This document shows, one piece after another, positions 43,667 through 55,310 of a DNA stretch of 64,000 bases; position 1 is the first letter of the stretch; every line of letters begins with the position of its first letter. Under the pieces are notes generated by a model that did not search any database, had not been told where the DNA came from, and was given only the letters and a program-made list of their open reading frames with translations. A program made the translations under genes and the position numbers. Source of the stretch: Hydra vulgaris (Eukaryota; Cnidaria; Hydrozoa; Anthoathecata; Hydridae); NCBI RefSeq assembly GCF_038396675.1, contig NC_088928.1:12143501-12207500 (forward strand). Reading direction: 5' to 3'.

Positions 43667-45423
43667 CAGTGGTGGCCAAATTATTAGACTAAATGCAATT
43701 TTTGATGCATTTGTGAAATTTATTCATATATAATGCAACATTTTTATTTCAAAACATTACAAATAATTAGAAAAGTTAAGAAGCGCAATATTTTATTGTA
43801 AAAAAGCACAAAATTGAACCGTTTAAATATAAAAACAATTAAATACAATGCAAAATTAGGACTTGATATTCAAATGCCAAGATGACTTAAAATTCGCATT
43901 AATAAGACTAAGTTAAATACAATAAAAATGCAAAAAGTAACAATTGAAAATAAAATAAATTACAATGGCAATGAAAGTTCAAATACTTGAAACATGTCAG
44001 TTAATATTTTGTATGGTTTCCCTTATTTTTAAGCAGTGCCTGGACCCTTGAAGGCATCCCAAGTTTCGGGCAAAGCTTACGGATTTTGTCATGATGCCAG
44101 GCATTGATCAAAGCTTCGGTCATTTCCATCTTGTTTTTTGGTTTCATCCCTCCTACTCTTCTTTTGACAATCTCCCACAGGTTCTCAATAGGGTCCGTGT
44201 CAGGTGAATTATCTGGCCACTGCAGAAGCCTAATGTGGTTGTCAGCTAAGTATTTCTTGACTGTCTTCGCTGTGTGACAAGGTGCTCCATCTTGCATAAA
44301 AGTGAACGGTCTCCGTCGACACCATTCGCCAAGTTGAGGCAGCAGTTGTGCCTCAAGCAACTTCTTGTATTGAACTTGATTCATGGTGCCTTCAACAATA
44401 TACAGTCGTCCAGTCCCATGAATAGAAATAACTGATCAGGCCATGACATACGTTGGGTGCTTTACTGTCTCTGCAACACAGTCAGGATAAAATTCTTCAC
44501 CGGGTCTCCTACGTACATAGACTGCTTTCTCATCCATGATGTAGGATGATTCATCACTAAAACACACCTGATCCCAATCATTTTCAGTGAAATTCTTGTG
44601 TTGCTTTCCCCTTTTTAAACGTTTCTTGATCATTGCCAGAGTAAGCTTTGGTTTTCTGCGTGACCGTCGAGCTCGAAAACCATTCACAACTTATTATCTT
44701 CTGACTGTTCCGGTACTCACATGTACATTACTTTTTTGTAATTCTTTCTGCAACATCTTGCTTGTTGCTTTACGGTTTCTTATACAGCATTTCATGAGGT
44801 ACCTGTTGTCTCGCACAGACATTGGTTTTTTTCTGCCACAATTGCCAACACGGTTGCCTCGTAATTTTTCACCAGTCTGCATCTTCTTTTTTATTCTCGA
44901 TACCAATTTCCGACTTATTTCAACATTTTTAGCAACCTCCTTTTGCGTGAGTGATGTCTCTCGTAGATAAACCTCAACTCTGGCCAATTTTGTCGGTGAC
45001 AAGTCAGCGGCTTTTCTCATCTATTAAAAGGACATAAAATGCTTTATTAATTAAACATGTTTCTTCATTTTTAATGTAGAAAATAAAAATAAATAAAAGA
45101 TTGAGCTTAATGTAATGTCAAGCAACTCTTATAAATGTACATTTTCCTTTAATTTCTGCTCATAAACATCAAACAAATAAGAAAATTCTGACCTTTAACA
45201 GATAGCAGGTGACCAAATTTTAATATTCAATTTACAGTTAAAATTTTCAATAAAATCTTGAGCAAAAAGAAAAAGAAATTGCACTTTTTATCACTTAAGC
45301 AACATTGGGCTATACATGCAGTAACTATATATACATTAATTTGTGCCAAGGTACATTCTTATTAAGGTACATTCAAAAATAATCTCGGTTTTGTAGTCTA
45401 GTCTAATAATTTGGTCACCACTG
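43667..45423 (-). mobile_element. Tc1-like transposon, TA duplication
   Basis: The ends CAGTGGTGGCCAAATTATTA and (inverted) CAGTGGTGACCAAATTATTA are flanked by TA at 43665-43666 and 45424-45425. The length is 1757 bp. One transposase gene runs on the minus strand. Confidence 0.93.
44001..45020 (-). pseudogene. Tc1 transposase (DD34E) with three premature stops
   Basis: One continuous frame of 339 sense positions from ATG 45020. The N-terminal paired-like HTH is seen (LSPTKLARVEVYLRETSLTQ, KEVAKNVEISRKLVSRI) with a second HTH after it. The catalytic core has FSDES, MQDGAPCHTAK and DPIENLWE, with 34 residues between the second Asp and the Glu. Two adjacent TAA codons (44691-44696) and a TGA at 44436-44438, where Trp fits the family, interrupt it. 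No frameshift is present, so only point changes separate it from an intact gene. It cuts and pastes its own ends; this copy is inactive. Confidence 0.93.
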
Positions 45424-45471
45424 TATGTATACATATGTATGTGTATATATGTATATATACGCATACGTATA

Positions 45472-45516
<45 letters not shown>

Positions 45517-45840
45517 GTATATACACATTTGGGTATATATGTGGGTATGCGTGTATATGCGTGTGTATATATGTATTTATGTTTGTATATGTGTATGTAT
45601 GTATGCGTTTATGTATATGAATGTATATGTACGTGTGTGTATATACGTATATTTGTGTGTATGTATATATGAATCTATATATATGTGTGTGTATTATGTA
45701 TATATGCAATTCAGGGGGATATAATTATATGTGTTTATATGTATTTGTGAAGCTAAGTGTGTTTGTGTGTTTGTACGTATGTCTTTGTATGTTTCTATAT
45801 ATGTATGTGCATGTTTGTGGCTAATACCAAATTACTAATA

Positions 45841-47120
45841 GGTGTATGCATATGAAACCGCTGTTTTTTCTTTGAATTAGAACGTTTGTTTTGGAGATGT
45901 TTTATTTATATTTCTTTGAATGTAATTTCCATTATTTTCTACTACTTTTTGCCAATTTTTTGGTAACTTATGAATTCCATCCCAATAGAATTTCTCAGGT
46001 TTAGAAGCTATCCAATCATTGAGCCATTTTTTGACCTCTTCATAATTCGAGAAGTGCTGATCTGCCAAGCCATGTGACATTGATCGGAATAAATAGTAAT
46101 CTGATATAGCAAGGTCTGGTGAATACGGCGGGTGGCATAAGACTTCCCATCCGATAGTTTTCAACGCTGTTTGAACAACTTTACAAACATGAGGACGAGC
46201 ATTGTCATGTTGAAGAATTATTTTATCGTGTCTCTCAGCATATTCGGGTCGTTTTTCTTCTAATGCTTTTCTTAAACGGAATAATTGGAGTCTGTAAAGT
46301 GGCCCATCAATTGTTTCTTTAGGTTTTAGCAACTCATAGTATACCACACCAATCTGATCCCACCAAATAGACAGCAAAGCCTTATTTCCATGAATATTCC
46401 TCTTTGGTGTTGATTTTACAGGTGCGCCTGGGTCAACATAATGTGTTGTGCGGACTGGATTGTCAAAATAAATCCATTTTTCATCTCCAGTCACTATTCG
46501 ATGCAAAAAAGACTTTCTTTCAAAACGATTCAATAACATTTCGCATGTCACTAAACGCCTTTCAATATCCCGTTCTTTCAATTCATGTGGAACCCATTTT
46601 CCTTCCTTTCTTATTTTACCGAGAGCTTGTAAACGTCTTGAAATTGTTGCCTGATCAACATTCAACTCTTCTGCTAATTGTTCTTGAGATTGAGCATCGT
46701 CTTCGTCCAATAAACTTTGCAATTCTGAATCTTCAAATTTTTTTGGAGGTTTACCACGTTCCTTGTTGTCAAGATCGAAATCGCCACTTTTAAATCTTCT
46801 AAACCAATCTCTGCAAGTTGTTTCAGATAAAGCATGGTCAGAATAAGCTTCTACAAGCAAACGATGACTTTCTGCAGCAGTTTTCTTTAAAATAAAATAG
46901 TGAAGTAATACTTCCCGCAAATGCATATTTGAAGGCACAAAGTTGTTCATTTTGAAAGATGTATAAAATTATCTAGATATGAACAAAATCAAATTAAAAA
47001 CTATGATATTTAAAGCAAATTGAACGTAGTTTCACACACATAATCATCCATACATTAATTTTGTCTTAAAAAGAAAATTAACTTGTCTTATTTTAAACAG
47101 CGGTTTCATATGCATACACC
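45841..47120 (-). mobile_element. mariner transposon with 26-bp identical ends
   Basis: GGTGTATGCATATGAAACCG plus CTGTTT is identical at both ends (inverted), flanked by TA at 45839-45840 and 47121-47122. The length is 1280 bp with one intact gene: all parts expected of an autonomous mariner are present. Confidence 0.95.
45877..46950 (-). CDS. mariner transposase (DD34D), intact, 357 residues
   Basis: The frame is uninterrupted from ATG 46950. N-terminal HTH motifs are followed by the linker WVPHELKERD. The catalytic triad is Asp in TGDEKWIYFDN, Asp in ILQHDNARPH and Asp in YSPDLAISDYYLF, with 34 residues between the last two (DD34D). Length and the WVPHEL and HDNARPH blocks match the irritans/Hsmar1-like mariners as I recall them. 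It ends 36 bp inside the left terminus and begins 170 bp inside the right. Intact frame, identical ends and clean TA flanks mark this as the youngest DNA transposon of the window; it may be active. Mariners move between species, so recent horizontal arrival is possible. Confidence 0.95.
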   Translation of the reverse strand: MNNFVPSNMHLREVLLHYFILKKTAAESHRLLVEAYSDHALSETTCRDWFRRFKSGDFDLDNKERGKPPKKFEDSELQSLLDEDDAQSQEQLAEELNVDQATISRRLQALGKIRKEGKWVPHELKERDIERRLVTCEMLLNRFERKSFLHRIVTGDEKWIYFDNPVRTTHYVDPGAPVKSTPKRNIHGNKALLSIWWDQIGVVYYELLKPKETIDGPLYRLQLFRLRKALEEKRPEYAERHDKIILQHDNARPHVCKVVQTALKTIGWEVLCHPPYSPDLAISDYYLFRSMSHGLADQHFSNYEEVKKWLNDWIASKPEKFYWDGIHKLPKNWQKVVENNGNYIQRNINKTSPKQTF

Positions 47121-48065
47121 TATTATTATTTTTGTTATGATTATTGTAATTATTTTTATTTTTATCATTTTATTTTTATTATCATTTTCTTTTTATGGTT
47201 GTATTGTTATTATTGTTACTACTACCACTTTTATTATTATCTTATCTCTTATTATTATCTTAGATTACTACTTATTATTATCTCTTACAACTTTTAGTGT
47301 TCGTTTTGTTACTGCTGTGGACGATTAATATTACTTTTAGCATTAACGATGTATTTATTATCTTTTATTTGCAAGGTTTGTACTTAAGGTTAGTAGAGTA
47401 AAACCGGATCAAACCGCACACCATATCATTCCGTACACTGATCGAAATTATCAAATAAAAACTAAACCGATATGGCTATGAAAAAAGTAAAAAATAGATT
47501 CAAATACAGAACTATCTCCTCTATTCGAATTGATAAAATTATATGCCGATTCAACTCCATTTTTTTCTTTTTTTATACAACTTTTAACGGAGAGTCAAAA
47601 TTGTTTATATATTTTTTATCGTTGAGAACAAAATAGCGCTTGAACGGAAACTAATATAAGAATAACTTTAGCACTATCTTGTTAGAAATTTAATTTTTAA
47701 TTCTGACAGTATAACTTTTATGCAGCTAGAACAAAAAGTTAAATAAAAAATCAAAAAAGTAAAAAAAACTATTTTTTCTGATAAAACCGCATACTCGATT
47801 AATTACTTAGTTTAGTTTTTCGCAAGTGACTAAGTGCCTATCTTTATCTAATTAACTTAGTTTTGATTCCGGTTCAATTATGAATGAAATATAATGTTAT
47901 TTGTTAATATAATAAACTCTTAATCACAGGGCCGGATTAAAAAAATGTGTGGCCCTGGGGCACTGAAATTTGTGGGGGTCCTCGAGAAAGATTTTCATGC
48001 AAGCATAGCTAACGTTTAGTACCGTTTACCGGTACTAAAATTGTATTGTAATGTAATGTGTTAAG

Positions 48066-48165
48066 ATCTAAAGTAACTCAATTTTCAATTTGAAAATTGA
48101 GTTACTTTAGATTTTAGATCGTTTTTCAAATTGAAATTTTTCAAGTTTCAATTTGAAAAACGATC
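48066..48165. repeat. Two adjacent perfect hairpins at the hAT gene end
   Basis: 48066-48112 has 22-bp perfect arms with a 3-base loop. 48117-48165 has 20-bp perfect arms with a 9-base loop (GATCGTTTTTCAAATTGAAA). They lie at the extreme 3' end of the transposase relic and look like local inverted duplications. Confidence 0.9.
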
Positions 48166-50510
48166 GTTCTCCCAAACAATTAGAGACCATTAGGAATAAG
48201 TACATCCTTAATAGGATTTCTACATTTCGAAAACTTGAGATGAAGTTATTCGCATTTAAAATTTTGTAAAAGAAAAGTTCTTTAGGCACATTTGCATTAG
48301 CATCATATAGTCATCCATATAAAGCTTTAGAAGGGCTGAAAATTGAACAAGCTCATTTCCGAGACTTTCTTCAAGGTCAGGCTTGTACTTGTTAACCAAA
48401 TTGTTCGCAGACATCATTATTTCGTTTGGTTTCAATTCATCAAGGCGATTCAGAAAGCCAAAATACTCACATACATTCTTGTAAGCATTTATTTTCTTTA
48501 AGTGAGACATAAAATTGGTCAATCACTGGGATAAAACTTGTTGTGCGAAACTGATCATTTAGGGATTGCTGAACTTCATCTCCAAATTCATAACCCAATG
48601 GATTGAGACGAACATTTCTATTCCGCTGACGACGTTGAGCTTGGGAATATTCAGTTGAACTAGATAATTTCTTTGCACGTTCTTCATATTGAGCAAAACA
48701 TTCTCGTTTTGATTCCACGAATGCTTACAGTGAAGTAAGGGCATCTACTGCAGACTACAATACCATTTCAGGACTCTGGAGTATCTTGTTTGTGGCATTG
48801 AATCGCTCCAATATCTCATTCCAAAACAATGAATATAGCGCAATTTCGATCTTGCACATTTGCTTGTGAAGCAGCATTGCGAACAATATTCTTTTCCTCC
48901 TTGTTAATTGAAATTTTTTCCAAAGCCACCTTAAACTTGTCATATCCAACAACAAGTGCCTTAACTGCATCATGTCTGCATGACCAACGAGTATCACTCA
49001 ATCCTTTAGGTGTCAGCAGTTTTTTCTTGTTTGTCTTTTCTTGAGAGCTAGACAGTGCTTCTGTTAGGACTTGGTAACATGAAGGTGATGCTGTGAAAAA
49101 GACGTGCACTTCTTGAACAAAGTCAAAGATTTTCACTGCTGCAGAACATGTATTTGCTGCTGCCTTACCAACTAAATTCAGCGAATGTGCACAATATGGG
49201 ACATAAATCCATTTTGTTCCTTTATCAAAGCTTGCATTCCACAATATTTACCACTCATGTTGGCAGCATTGTCATATGATTGACCTCGACAGTCATGTAA
49301 ACTGATTCCATTGGATTCCAGATATTTCAATAATGCCTCTGTCATTTCACGACCAGTGTGACCTGTATTAGGGATAAAAGTTAGGAATCTCTCATTCGGT
49401 ATTAACTTTTCCATATCCATGTAACGAATTATAATAGTTAACTGATCAATATGAGCCTCATCTGGTGTAGAATCGACAGTTACCGAGAAATACTTTGATT
49501 TTTTGATAGAACCGAAAATGTACTTTAAAACTTGTGAGCCCATCAAATTTATAATTTCTTCACAAATAGTGGAAGACAGATAACTGGTATGGCCTCTTCC
49601 TTTATTCGCATGCATCTTAATGTGAGCAGCAAGAAAAGTGTCAAATTCACTTGGCAGTTCTAAAATTCCTAGATAATTCCCATTGTGTGGTGATCCAACA
49701 ATTTCATTATCACCTCGAAAAGCTAACCCTCGTTCTGCAATGAACTATATAGTACTTATTACACGTTGCAGTATTTGATTCCAGTACACACATATTTCAG
49801 ATTTCTGTTTTGCTAGCTCATGGTAAATTTCTCCAGACTTTTTGCCACGCTGTGCCAAAGTTATAATTGCTTCTAGATGGCCTTTAGATGATTCATGTTC
49901 ACTGACACGCACTGAGGCATGTTTCCAATAGCAAAAACCAGAACATGAAAAATTAGTGGTGATACTTTTGGACCCAGTCAATTTGCAAATAAAGCAATTT
50001 TCCTGTGTGTGAGGAAAAGCACAACCAATTACGTTGACATGTTTCACTATTTGTTGTTTTTCGTAGGAACAAATTTGGGGTACATTTCCGAAAAAAGGTT
50101 GAGTCATCAGGTTTTTCCTGTTTCTGTGATATTGAATGTTTCCTTATGGTATCTTGATCACAATTTTGCAACAACGAGGTAGGTCCCTTCTCTGCTCAAA
50201 ATGTTATCATACCCGTTGAAGCTACTTCTGGCCACAAACCAATATCATTCCCAAATCCAAGCATAGAGTCATGTTCATGTTCAATTGTTACAGCTTTTGC
50301 CATCATAGCTACTGTTGCCTGATGTTCATCTGCTTCTGCTATTGTTTAATTGTCACCAATGTCTTGCGATAGAAACTCCTCAACTGGTGGTAGCATAGCT
50401 GAAGTTCCAGGTAGTGACTTCTCCATCTCGTTTACTAAAAAAAGGACTAACTTTTCTTGATTTGGAAAAGACTTCCTATGCTTTTTTCTCTTTTTCTTGA
50501 GCTGACTTAC
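48107..50510 (-). pseudogene. hAT transposase with TTF-type zinc finger, broken
   Basis: From about 50510 down: a charged N terminus (SQLKKKRKKHRKSF), then the TTF-type finger (CFICKLTGSKSITTNFSCSG, then FCYWKHASVRV) at 50000-49880. The DUF4371-type core follows (SKYFSVTVDSTPDEAHIDQL, IRYMDMEKLIPNERFL, LHDCRGQSYDNAANMSGKYC), then YVPYCAHSLNLVGKAAANTC, and a degraded dimerisation tail (SNCLGERSFFKLKLEKF) near 48170. Open pieces are at 50107-49745, 49615-49178, 49244-48816, 48718-48467, 48522-48256 and 48289-48107, in shifting frames. Inactive. This ZMYM-like hAT group is widespread in animals. Confidence 0.85.

Positions 50511-50516
<6 letters not shown>

Positions 50517-50593
<77 letters not shown>
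50517..50593. repeat. (TA)n microsatellite
   Basis: About 77 bases of TA inside the hAT. Confidence 0.95.
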
Positions 50594-50596
<3 letters not shown>

Positions 50597-51190
50597 GGAT
50601 ATGACAATTGCATAACCCTATATGCCCTTTCTGACTCTATCCCTAAACCCTATATGACTTTCAAAGCCGAAGTCTTTTTTTGAGACTCTGTATCACTGTT
50701 TAAAATGTTGATGATTAGCTAATGCTAAAGCTGTTCCTAATGTATATTTGAAAATAAATGCTATCCAATAGAAGTTTGACCCAAATGTTGAACTCTTTAT
50801 ATGGATAATAACTTATAAAAGCTATTAAATGCGTACTAATTTACTAGTTTCTTTGAGCCACAGTACAGATTTCACTTTATTCAAAGATTAGATATTTTTT
50901 GACCTTATATAACTTAAAAAGTAAACAAAAATTTTTGATAAAATAAGTTAAACATTTAATATAAACAAAACCATTTACACTTAAAAAAAGATTTTTCAAA
51001 AATTTAAACCAATTTTTTCTTAACCACTTAAACCACTATTTTTAATAAAATAGATTAACATTTGATACAAACAAAACCATTTACATTGAAACAAATAGAC
51101 CATGCGAAAGTTTGTTGTTATTTATTTGCTACCATTTTTATTTTTTTCCTACAAACCGCGCCATAAGAATTTGGCTAATATACCTAATAT

Positions 51191-52492
51191 CGCTGATCTC
51201 AAAATATAACTGGATAGCTGGTTCTATTGTTTTTTCCGAAAAAAGTTGAAGCTAAAATTGGCCTCCCAAGATGGCGGCGATTTTAGTTCCTAGCGGTGAA
51301 ACCGATATACATTTGAAATGGCTTTATCAAATTATAAAGAAAAATAATTAAATAAGCTTATAAATTTGTTAAAAATAAAAGAAAACAAATGAATTTTATA
51401 AATATTAGAGAAAAAAAGAAATTATTTTCTTGTATAATTGAATTTATTATTAAATGGCATTTACAAATTTAGTTAAGCCTTATGTATAATATATGTATTT
51501 TTTAGTTTTTAGTTCCCAATGCTGTATGCTAGAAGGTTATTAACATAACAGTATGATAAACGGCAATCATTTCTACCCTCTATATTTTCTATAACTATAT
51601 TCTCTACTTTTTGTAGCAAGATGCCATTTTGTACAAATGCTACATGAATTGTTAACTGAGTGCTGTCCGTATACAAAAACTTAGGGGTTCCTTCTAGAAT
51701 TATATTATACTTGAATTCTATTATTGCATAAACTATTTGAATAAAATATTATTAAGTGTCACTTATACTGGTAAAAAAAACCCAGGTCTGAATTATAGTT
51801 ATTAATAACAACTTTTAAAATAAATAAAAAGTAAATAATAATTTCTTATAGTTTGAAGGATTATCTCTCAATACAATTGAAGAAACAAATGTATGTAAAA
51901 ATACATTTGTTTGAAAAAAGTTTATTCATATCTTTATATAAAAATGTTCAAAACATTACCTCCTCTTTGAAATATCTCCTTAACTTTAATTAAATATCCT
52001 GCTTACCTGTTGTTAAGTATTATGGTTATATATTACAGCATGTTGACTTTTTTATATTAATGAACTGTAAATAGCTGTTAAATAATTTTATAAATATGTT
52101 GTTGAGTTTATTTGCATAATAGATTGATTATATGACATTAAATTCAAGAAAATAATTTGATAAAAAATATTATTAGTCTTAAAGAGATTACTGCTACACA
52201 AATGATCTTGTATAATCGAAAAACTGATTTCATTGGATATTTGGCAGCAATTAAATCTGCTCAAGGTATTTGTCGGTGTTTCCAAATTAATTGGTTGTTT
52301 TAATAGATTGCCTCTTTCCAAATGAAATCGGAATTCAAAATGCATTAGCAAATGCTGCTTTAAGATCAGTCGATTTCTTGAAAAAAATGATTGATCTAGC
52401 TCCTCATGTTTGACTCAACTATAAGTGATAGCAATATATTTTCTTTGTTTTAGCTCATTTGGCAGTTTGGTTAACTAAAAAAAATTAACTAA

Positions 52493-52555
<63 letters not shown>

Positions 52556-53335
52556 ATATAAGACACAAATAACTATATAAAAAAAGTCTAGAAGGAACCC
52601 CTGAGTTGTGTGTACTCACAGAGCTCAGCTAATAGTTCATGCAGCATTTGTAAATTTGTGATATCTATTTGAAAAACTAATTTCATAATAGTTTATTTTA
52701 AAAAGATATTTAGCTGCCTACCATGCAGTTATGTTATTAACCTTCTAGCACACAGCATTGGGTAGTTAAGAACTAAAAGGTGCATAAATTGTATTATAAA
52801 CAATATTAAACAAATAATTTATAGTAAAACTAAAATTAAAAGAAAGTAGTTGAATGAAAAATAAACAAAATATGAATAACATTATTTCAGTTTTTCAAAC
52901 TTAAAATAATTATTCGAAAGTTGTTTGGAAATTGTTAACTTGTATAACTACTAGTTTCTTATTTGTTCTAATGTTAAATAACTAATTCTTAATTAAAAAA
53001 ACTGAAAGTTTTTATCTTATTTAATAACATTTACTTATCTTTAAAAAAGCAAGATATTATACAAACTTATTGTTTAGAATATATTTTGTTAAACAATACA
53101 TAATTTAGAAATTTACGTAAATATGTAATATTGCCTTTTTTTTTTAATTATTGTTACGTAAAACCAAAAAATAATATTTGAGGCATGTACATTTCATAAT
53201 ATTTATAAATGTAAATGACATATAAGTTAAATTTCTTCATTTGTAATCAACCGAAACCGTCGCCATCTTGAAAGGCCAAAACTGGCTTCAAAAAATTTGC
53301 CGCATACGCTATCCAGTTATATTTTGAGATCAGTG
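51191..53335. mobile_element. 2.1-kb long-inverted-repeat element with a 9-bp target duplication
   Basis: The ends CGCTGATCTCAAAATATAAC and (inverted) CACTGATCTCAAAATATAAC begin arms of about 500-750 bp: GATGGCGGCGATTTT against GATGGCGACGGTTTC near the tips, and AATGCTGTATGCTAGAAGGT and GGGGTTCCTTCTAGA against their inverses at 52590-52760. The identical 9-mer ACCTAATAT flanks both sides (51182-51190; 53336-53344). Long terminal repeats plus a 9-bp duplication point to a Mutator-like (MULE) nonautonomous element. An 87-codon minus frame at 52351-52088 in the centre has no recognised family. Confidence 0.8.
52497..52551. repeat. (TA)n microsatellite
   Basis: About 55 bases of TA inside the long-inverted-repeat element. 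Confidence 0.95.
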
Positions 53336-53559
53336 ACCTAATATATATAAATTAAATAGAAGTAATCTCTAAAATACAAAGTTTACATAAACTTTATATT
53401 AAATATAATAACTTATAACTCTATTTTTATCGTTACCCTTATTTAAGGCATGTCATTGAATTCTTTTTTTCATAATTTGTGGGGGCCCCCCTTTTGTGGG
53501 GGCCCCGGGCTAATGCCCCGGTTGCACCCCCTCCCCCCCTTTAATCCGGCCCTGCTTGT

Positions 53560-54072
53560 AGCATTCCAGTGTCAACGCTCAAAGGTCGCAAAAGTAACAA
53601 CAACAAAGGCTTCCATGGCTCAGGTACAACAACGTACTCTCAAATGAAACAGAAAGATTGATGGTGCATGCGTTCCAATTACTTGGTGACTGGGGTTATG
53701 GTTTAACCGAAAATGAAATCTTAGAATTTGTATGCGGTTTCCTTAAACGCGAAAATCAATTGCACTTATTCAAAAATGGCAAGCCTGGTAAAGACTGGTT
53801 TTATGCCTTAATAAAAAGATGGTCAAAAGAAATTTTAACAAGAAAATCGAATAACTTAGCATCTAAAAGATGTAAAATACTCAAATACTCAAATGCCTGA
53901 GCATAACAATGCTGAGCAACCTCAGCAAAACAATAATAAAGAACAAGTACCAGCAGCCAAACGATTAAAAGTTGCAAAATGTAAAAAGTGTAGAGTACAG
54001 TTTTACACACAGAAATGTTGCAATGCGAGAATTCGATGTGTCGGGAACGGTTGTGCAAAGAAACATGTTTAC
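53560..54072 (+). pseudogene. psq/CENPB-domain (pogo/Jerky-like) transposase relic
   Basis: Just right of the hAT, IPVSTLKGRKSNNNKGF is the end of a psq-type HTH. After a one-base shift comes the CENPB-type HTH: LGDWGYGLTENEILEFVCGF, LFKNGKPGKDWFYALIKRW and LTRKSNNLASKRC (to the stop at 53898). The DDE core is missing. A following frame (53893 on) has a Cys-rich tail, CKKCRVQFYTQKCCNARIRC, then GNGC, like the C-terminal finger of some pogo-like proteins. The hAT sits upstream within the psq region, and the LINE truncates the 3' side near 54078. This is transposon sequence, not a host gene. Confidence 0.65.
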
Positions 54073-54077
54073 AGAAG

Positions 54078-55310
54078 AAATATTTCAATTGTAAGGATTT
54101 CTTTATCGCCATCAGAAACGCACAAATCATTCCTAACGTTAAGCGCGATATTTTGTTTTACGTAAATCAGAATTCCTCCGCCGCGTTTATTCAATTGTCT
54201 TTCTAGTAAAATTGTTTCAAAACTAGGAAGATGGAAGTTAGAGTTATTATTAAGCTCATTTTGTGAACACCAAGTTTCTGTTAAACAAATAATATCAAAA
54301 TAGTTTTTAGTTTCTTCTATAAAATGTCGAAGATATTCAAAATTTTTGTTCATACTTCTTATATTTATTTGGACAATTTTGATTTTTTTGTTTTTATTGC
54401 CATTTTTAGAATGAAATTCTTTTAAGTCACTAGCGTAATGATAAAAACAATCTATTTTTAAGTCATTAAAATAACATATATCTGGATCTGTGTTTTCATC
54501 CAATGTATTTGTTTCTAAAGTTGAAAATAAGTGATTCATAGTCATCCATTTTATATTTTTTGTTGTTATCATTTTTTGTGTACTAAATAAGATTTAAGAG
54601 AATTTCTTATACTTCTGAGGCGCGCGTTGCAAGTTTGGTATATATAACTTTAGCAAACTTACCCTCAGCTCGAAGTTCTTTTGCTTTTGTAAATAGAAGT
54701 CGTCTTTTTTCGATTGTGTAATTGCTATAGTCTTCGTTTAGATAAATTTTTTCGTTCATAGTTTTCTTTTTTTATATTCATTTAATACGATTTCTCTATC
54801 TTGATAGTTAAGAAACTTTACCACGATAGTTCTTCTTCTTTTTCTAGATTCGTGGTTCTTCCAGTTCTGTGTGCTCTTTCAATTGCAATGTTGTTTTTAA
54901 TTAAGAGTCTCTCTTTTAGAACTCTTTGACCTTCGATTCGCTATCTTTCCAAGTTTCTTCTTTTCTTTTGTCAAAGCCATCAAAACAAAGATTGCTCCGT
55001 CTACTAATTCTGCTAATTTATCTTGAATAATTTCGATGCATTTTAGATTAACGTTGTCTTTGTCATAATTATTGAGTTTTACTTTTAAGTCATTTGATTC
55101 CTTAACAACTTGTTCATAATATTCATTCTAAAAATTCATTGCTTTAGTAACTTCAGCGAGTTCTCTCCTCAGTAAAGCATTTTCGTTTTTTAATTTTTCA
55201 ATTTCGTTATAAAATTTTTTAAATCTCCAAAGGTTTTTAGTGGAGTGCTTTTATGACATACCAAAAATTCCTTTACAATTGTTAAAGATTTTGCCATTTT
55301 CGAATTATTT
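54078..55310 (-). pseudogene. LINE 5' part: ORF1 relic and start of ORF2 endonuclease
   Basis: ORF1 starts at ATG 55297 (MAKSLTIVKEFLVCHKSTP) and runs with frameshifts to a stop at 54607. It contains NNIAIERAHRTGR, then KFLNYQDREIVLNEYKK and YLNEDYSNYTIEKRRLLFTK, features of the L1-type ORF1 RNA-binding domain. ORF2 opens at 54572: KIVQINIRSMNKNFEYLRHF and DIICLTETWC give the Asn and Glu of the APE endonuclease. It breaks off at about 54078, where the pogo relic resumes. Retaining the 5' end but lacking RT is unusual for LINEs and implies a later deletion. Confidence 0.75.

Larger units (their letters stand above)
43530..45840. repeat. TATG/GT-rich low-complexity tract, split by a Tc1 element
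   Basis: Imperfect TGTGTATATGTATG-type repeats at 43535-43666 and 45424-45820, with a pure (GT)n run at 45477-45513. Several long frames here on both strands are repeat artefacts. The Tc1 insertion at 43667-45423 lies inside the tract. Confidence 0.85.
47927..53554 (-). mobile_element. hAT transposon inside the pogo-like element
   Basis: The ends CAGGGCCGGATTAA and its inverse are classic hAT termini, followed at both sides by GGCCC / GGGGGCCCC-rich sequence (47950-47985; 53480-53510). One transposase relic runs on the minus strand, and a 2.1-kb foldback element and (TA)n tracts occupy the upstream part. The flanking 8-mers (CTTAATCA; CTTGTAGC) do not match, so the duplication is lost or the flanks were rearranged. 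Confidence 0.85.

Noticed and set aside
45398-45824. Long frames rich in Tyr, His and Cys on both strands
   Set aside because: TATG/GT low-complexity tract.
46404-46793. 129-codon plus frame
   Set aside because: Antisense shadow of the intact mariner transposase.
47083-47328. Ile/Val-rich 81-codon frame resembling a membrane protein
   Set aside because: ATT/TTA low-complexity translation crossing the mariner end; no start context or homology.
52088-52351. 87-codon frame in the long-inverted-repeat element
   Set aside because: No recognisable domain and AT-rich composition; noted only as a frame, not called as a gene.
47919-53562. 8-bp duplication for the hAT at 47927
   Set aside because: CTTAATCA and CTTGTAGC share only the first three bases.
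53658-54165. Host gene with a CENPB-type HTH and Cys-rich tail
   Set aside because: Lies within TA-flanked inverted ends, is frameshifted and lacks its core; best read as a pogo-like transposon relic.
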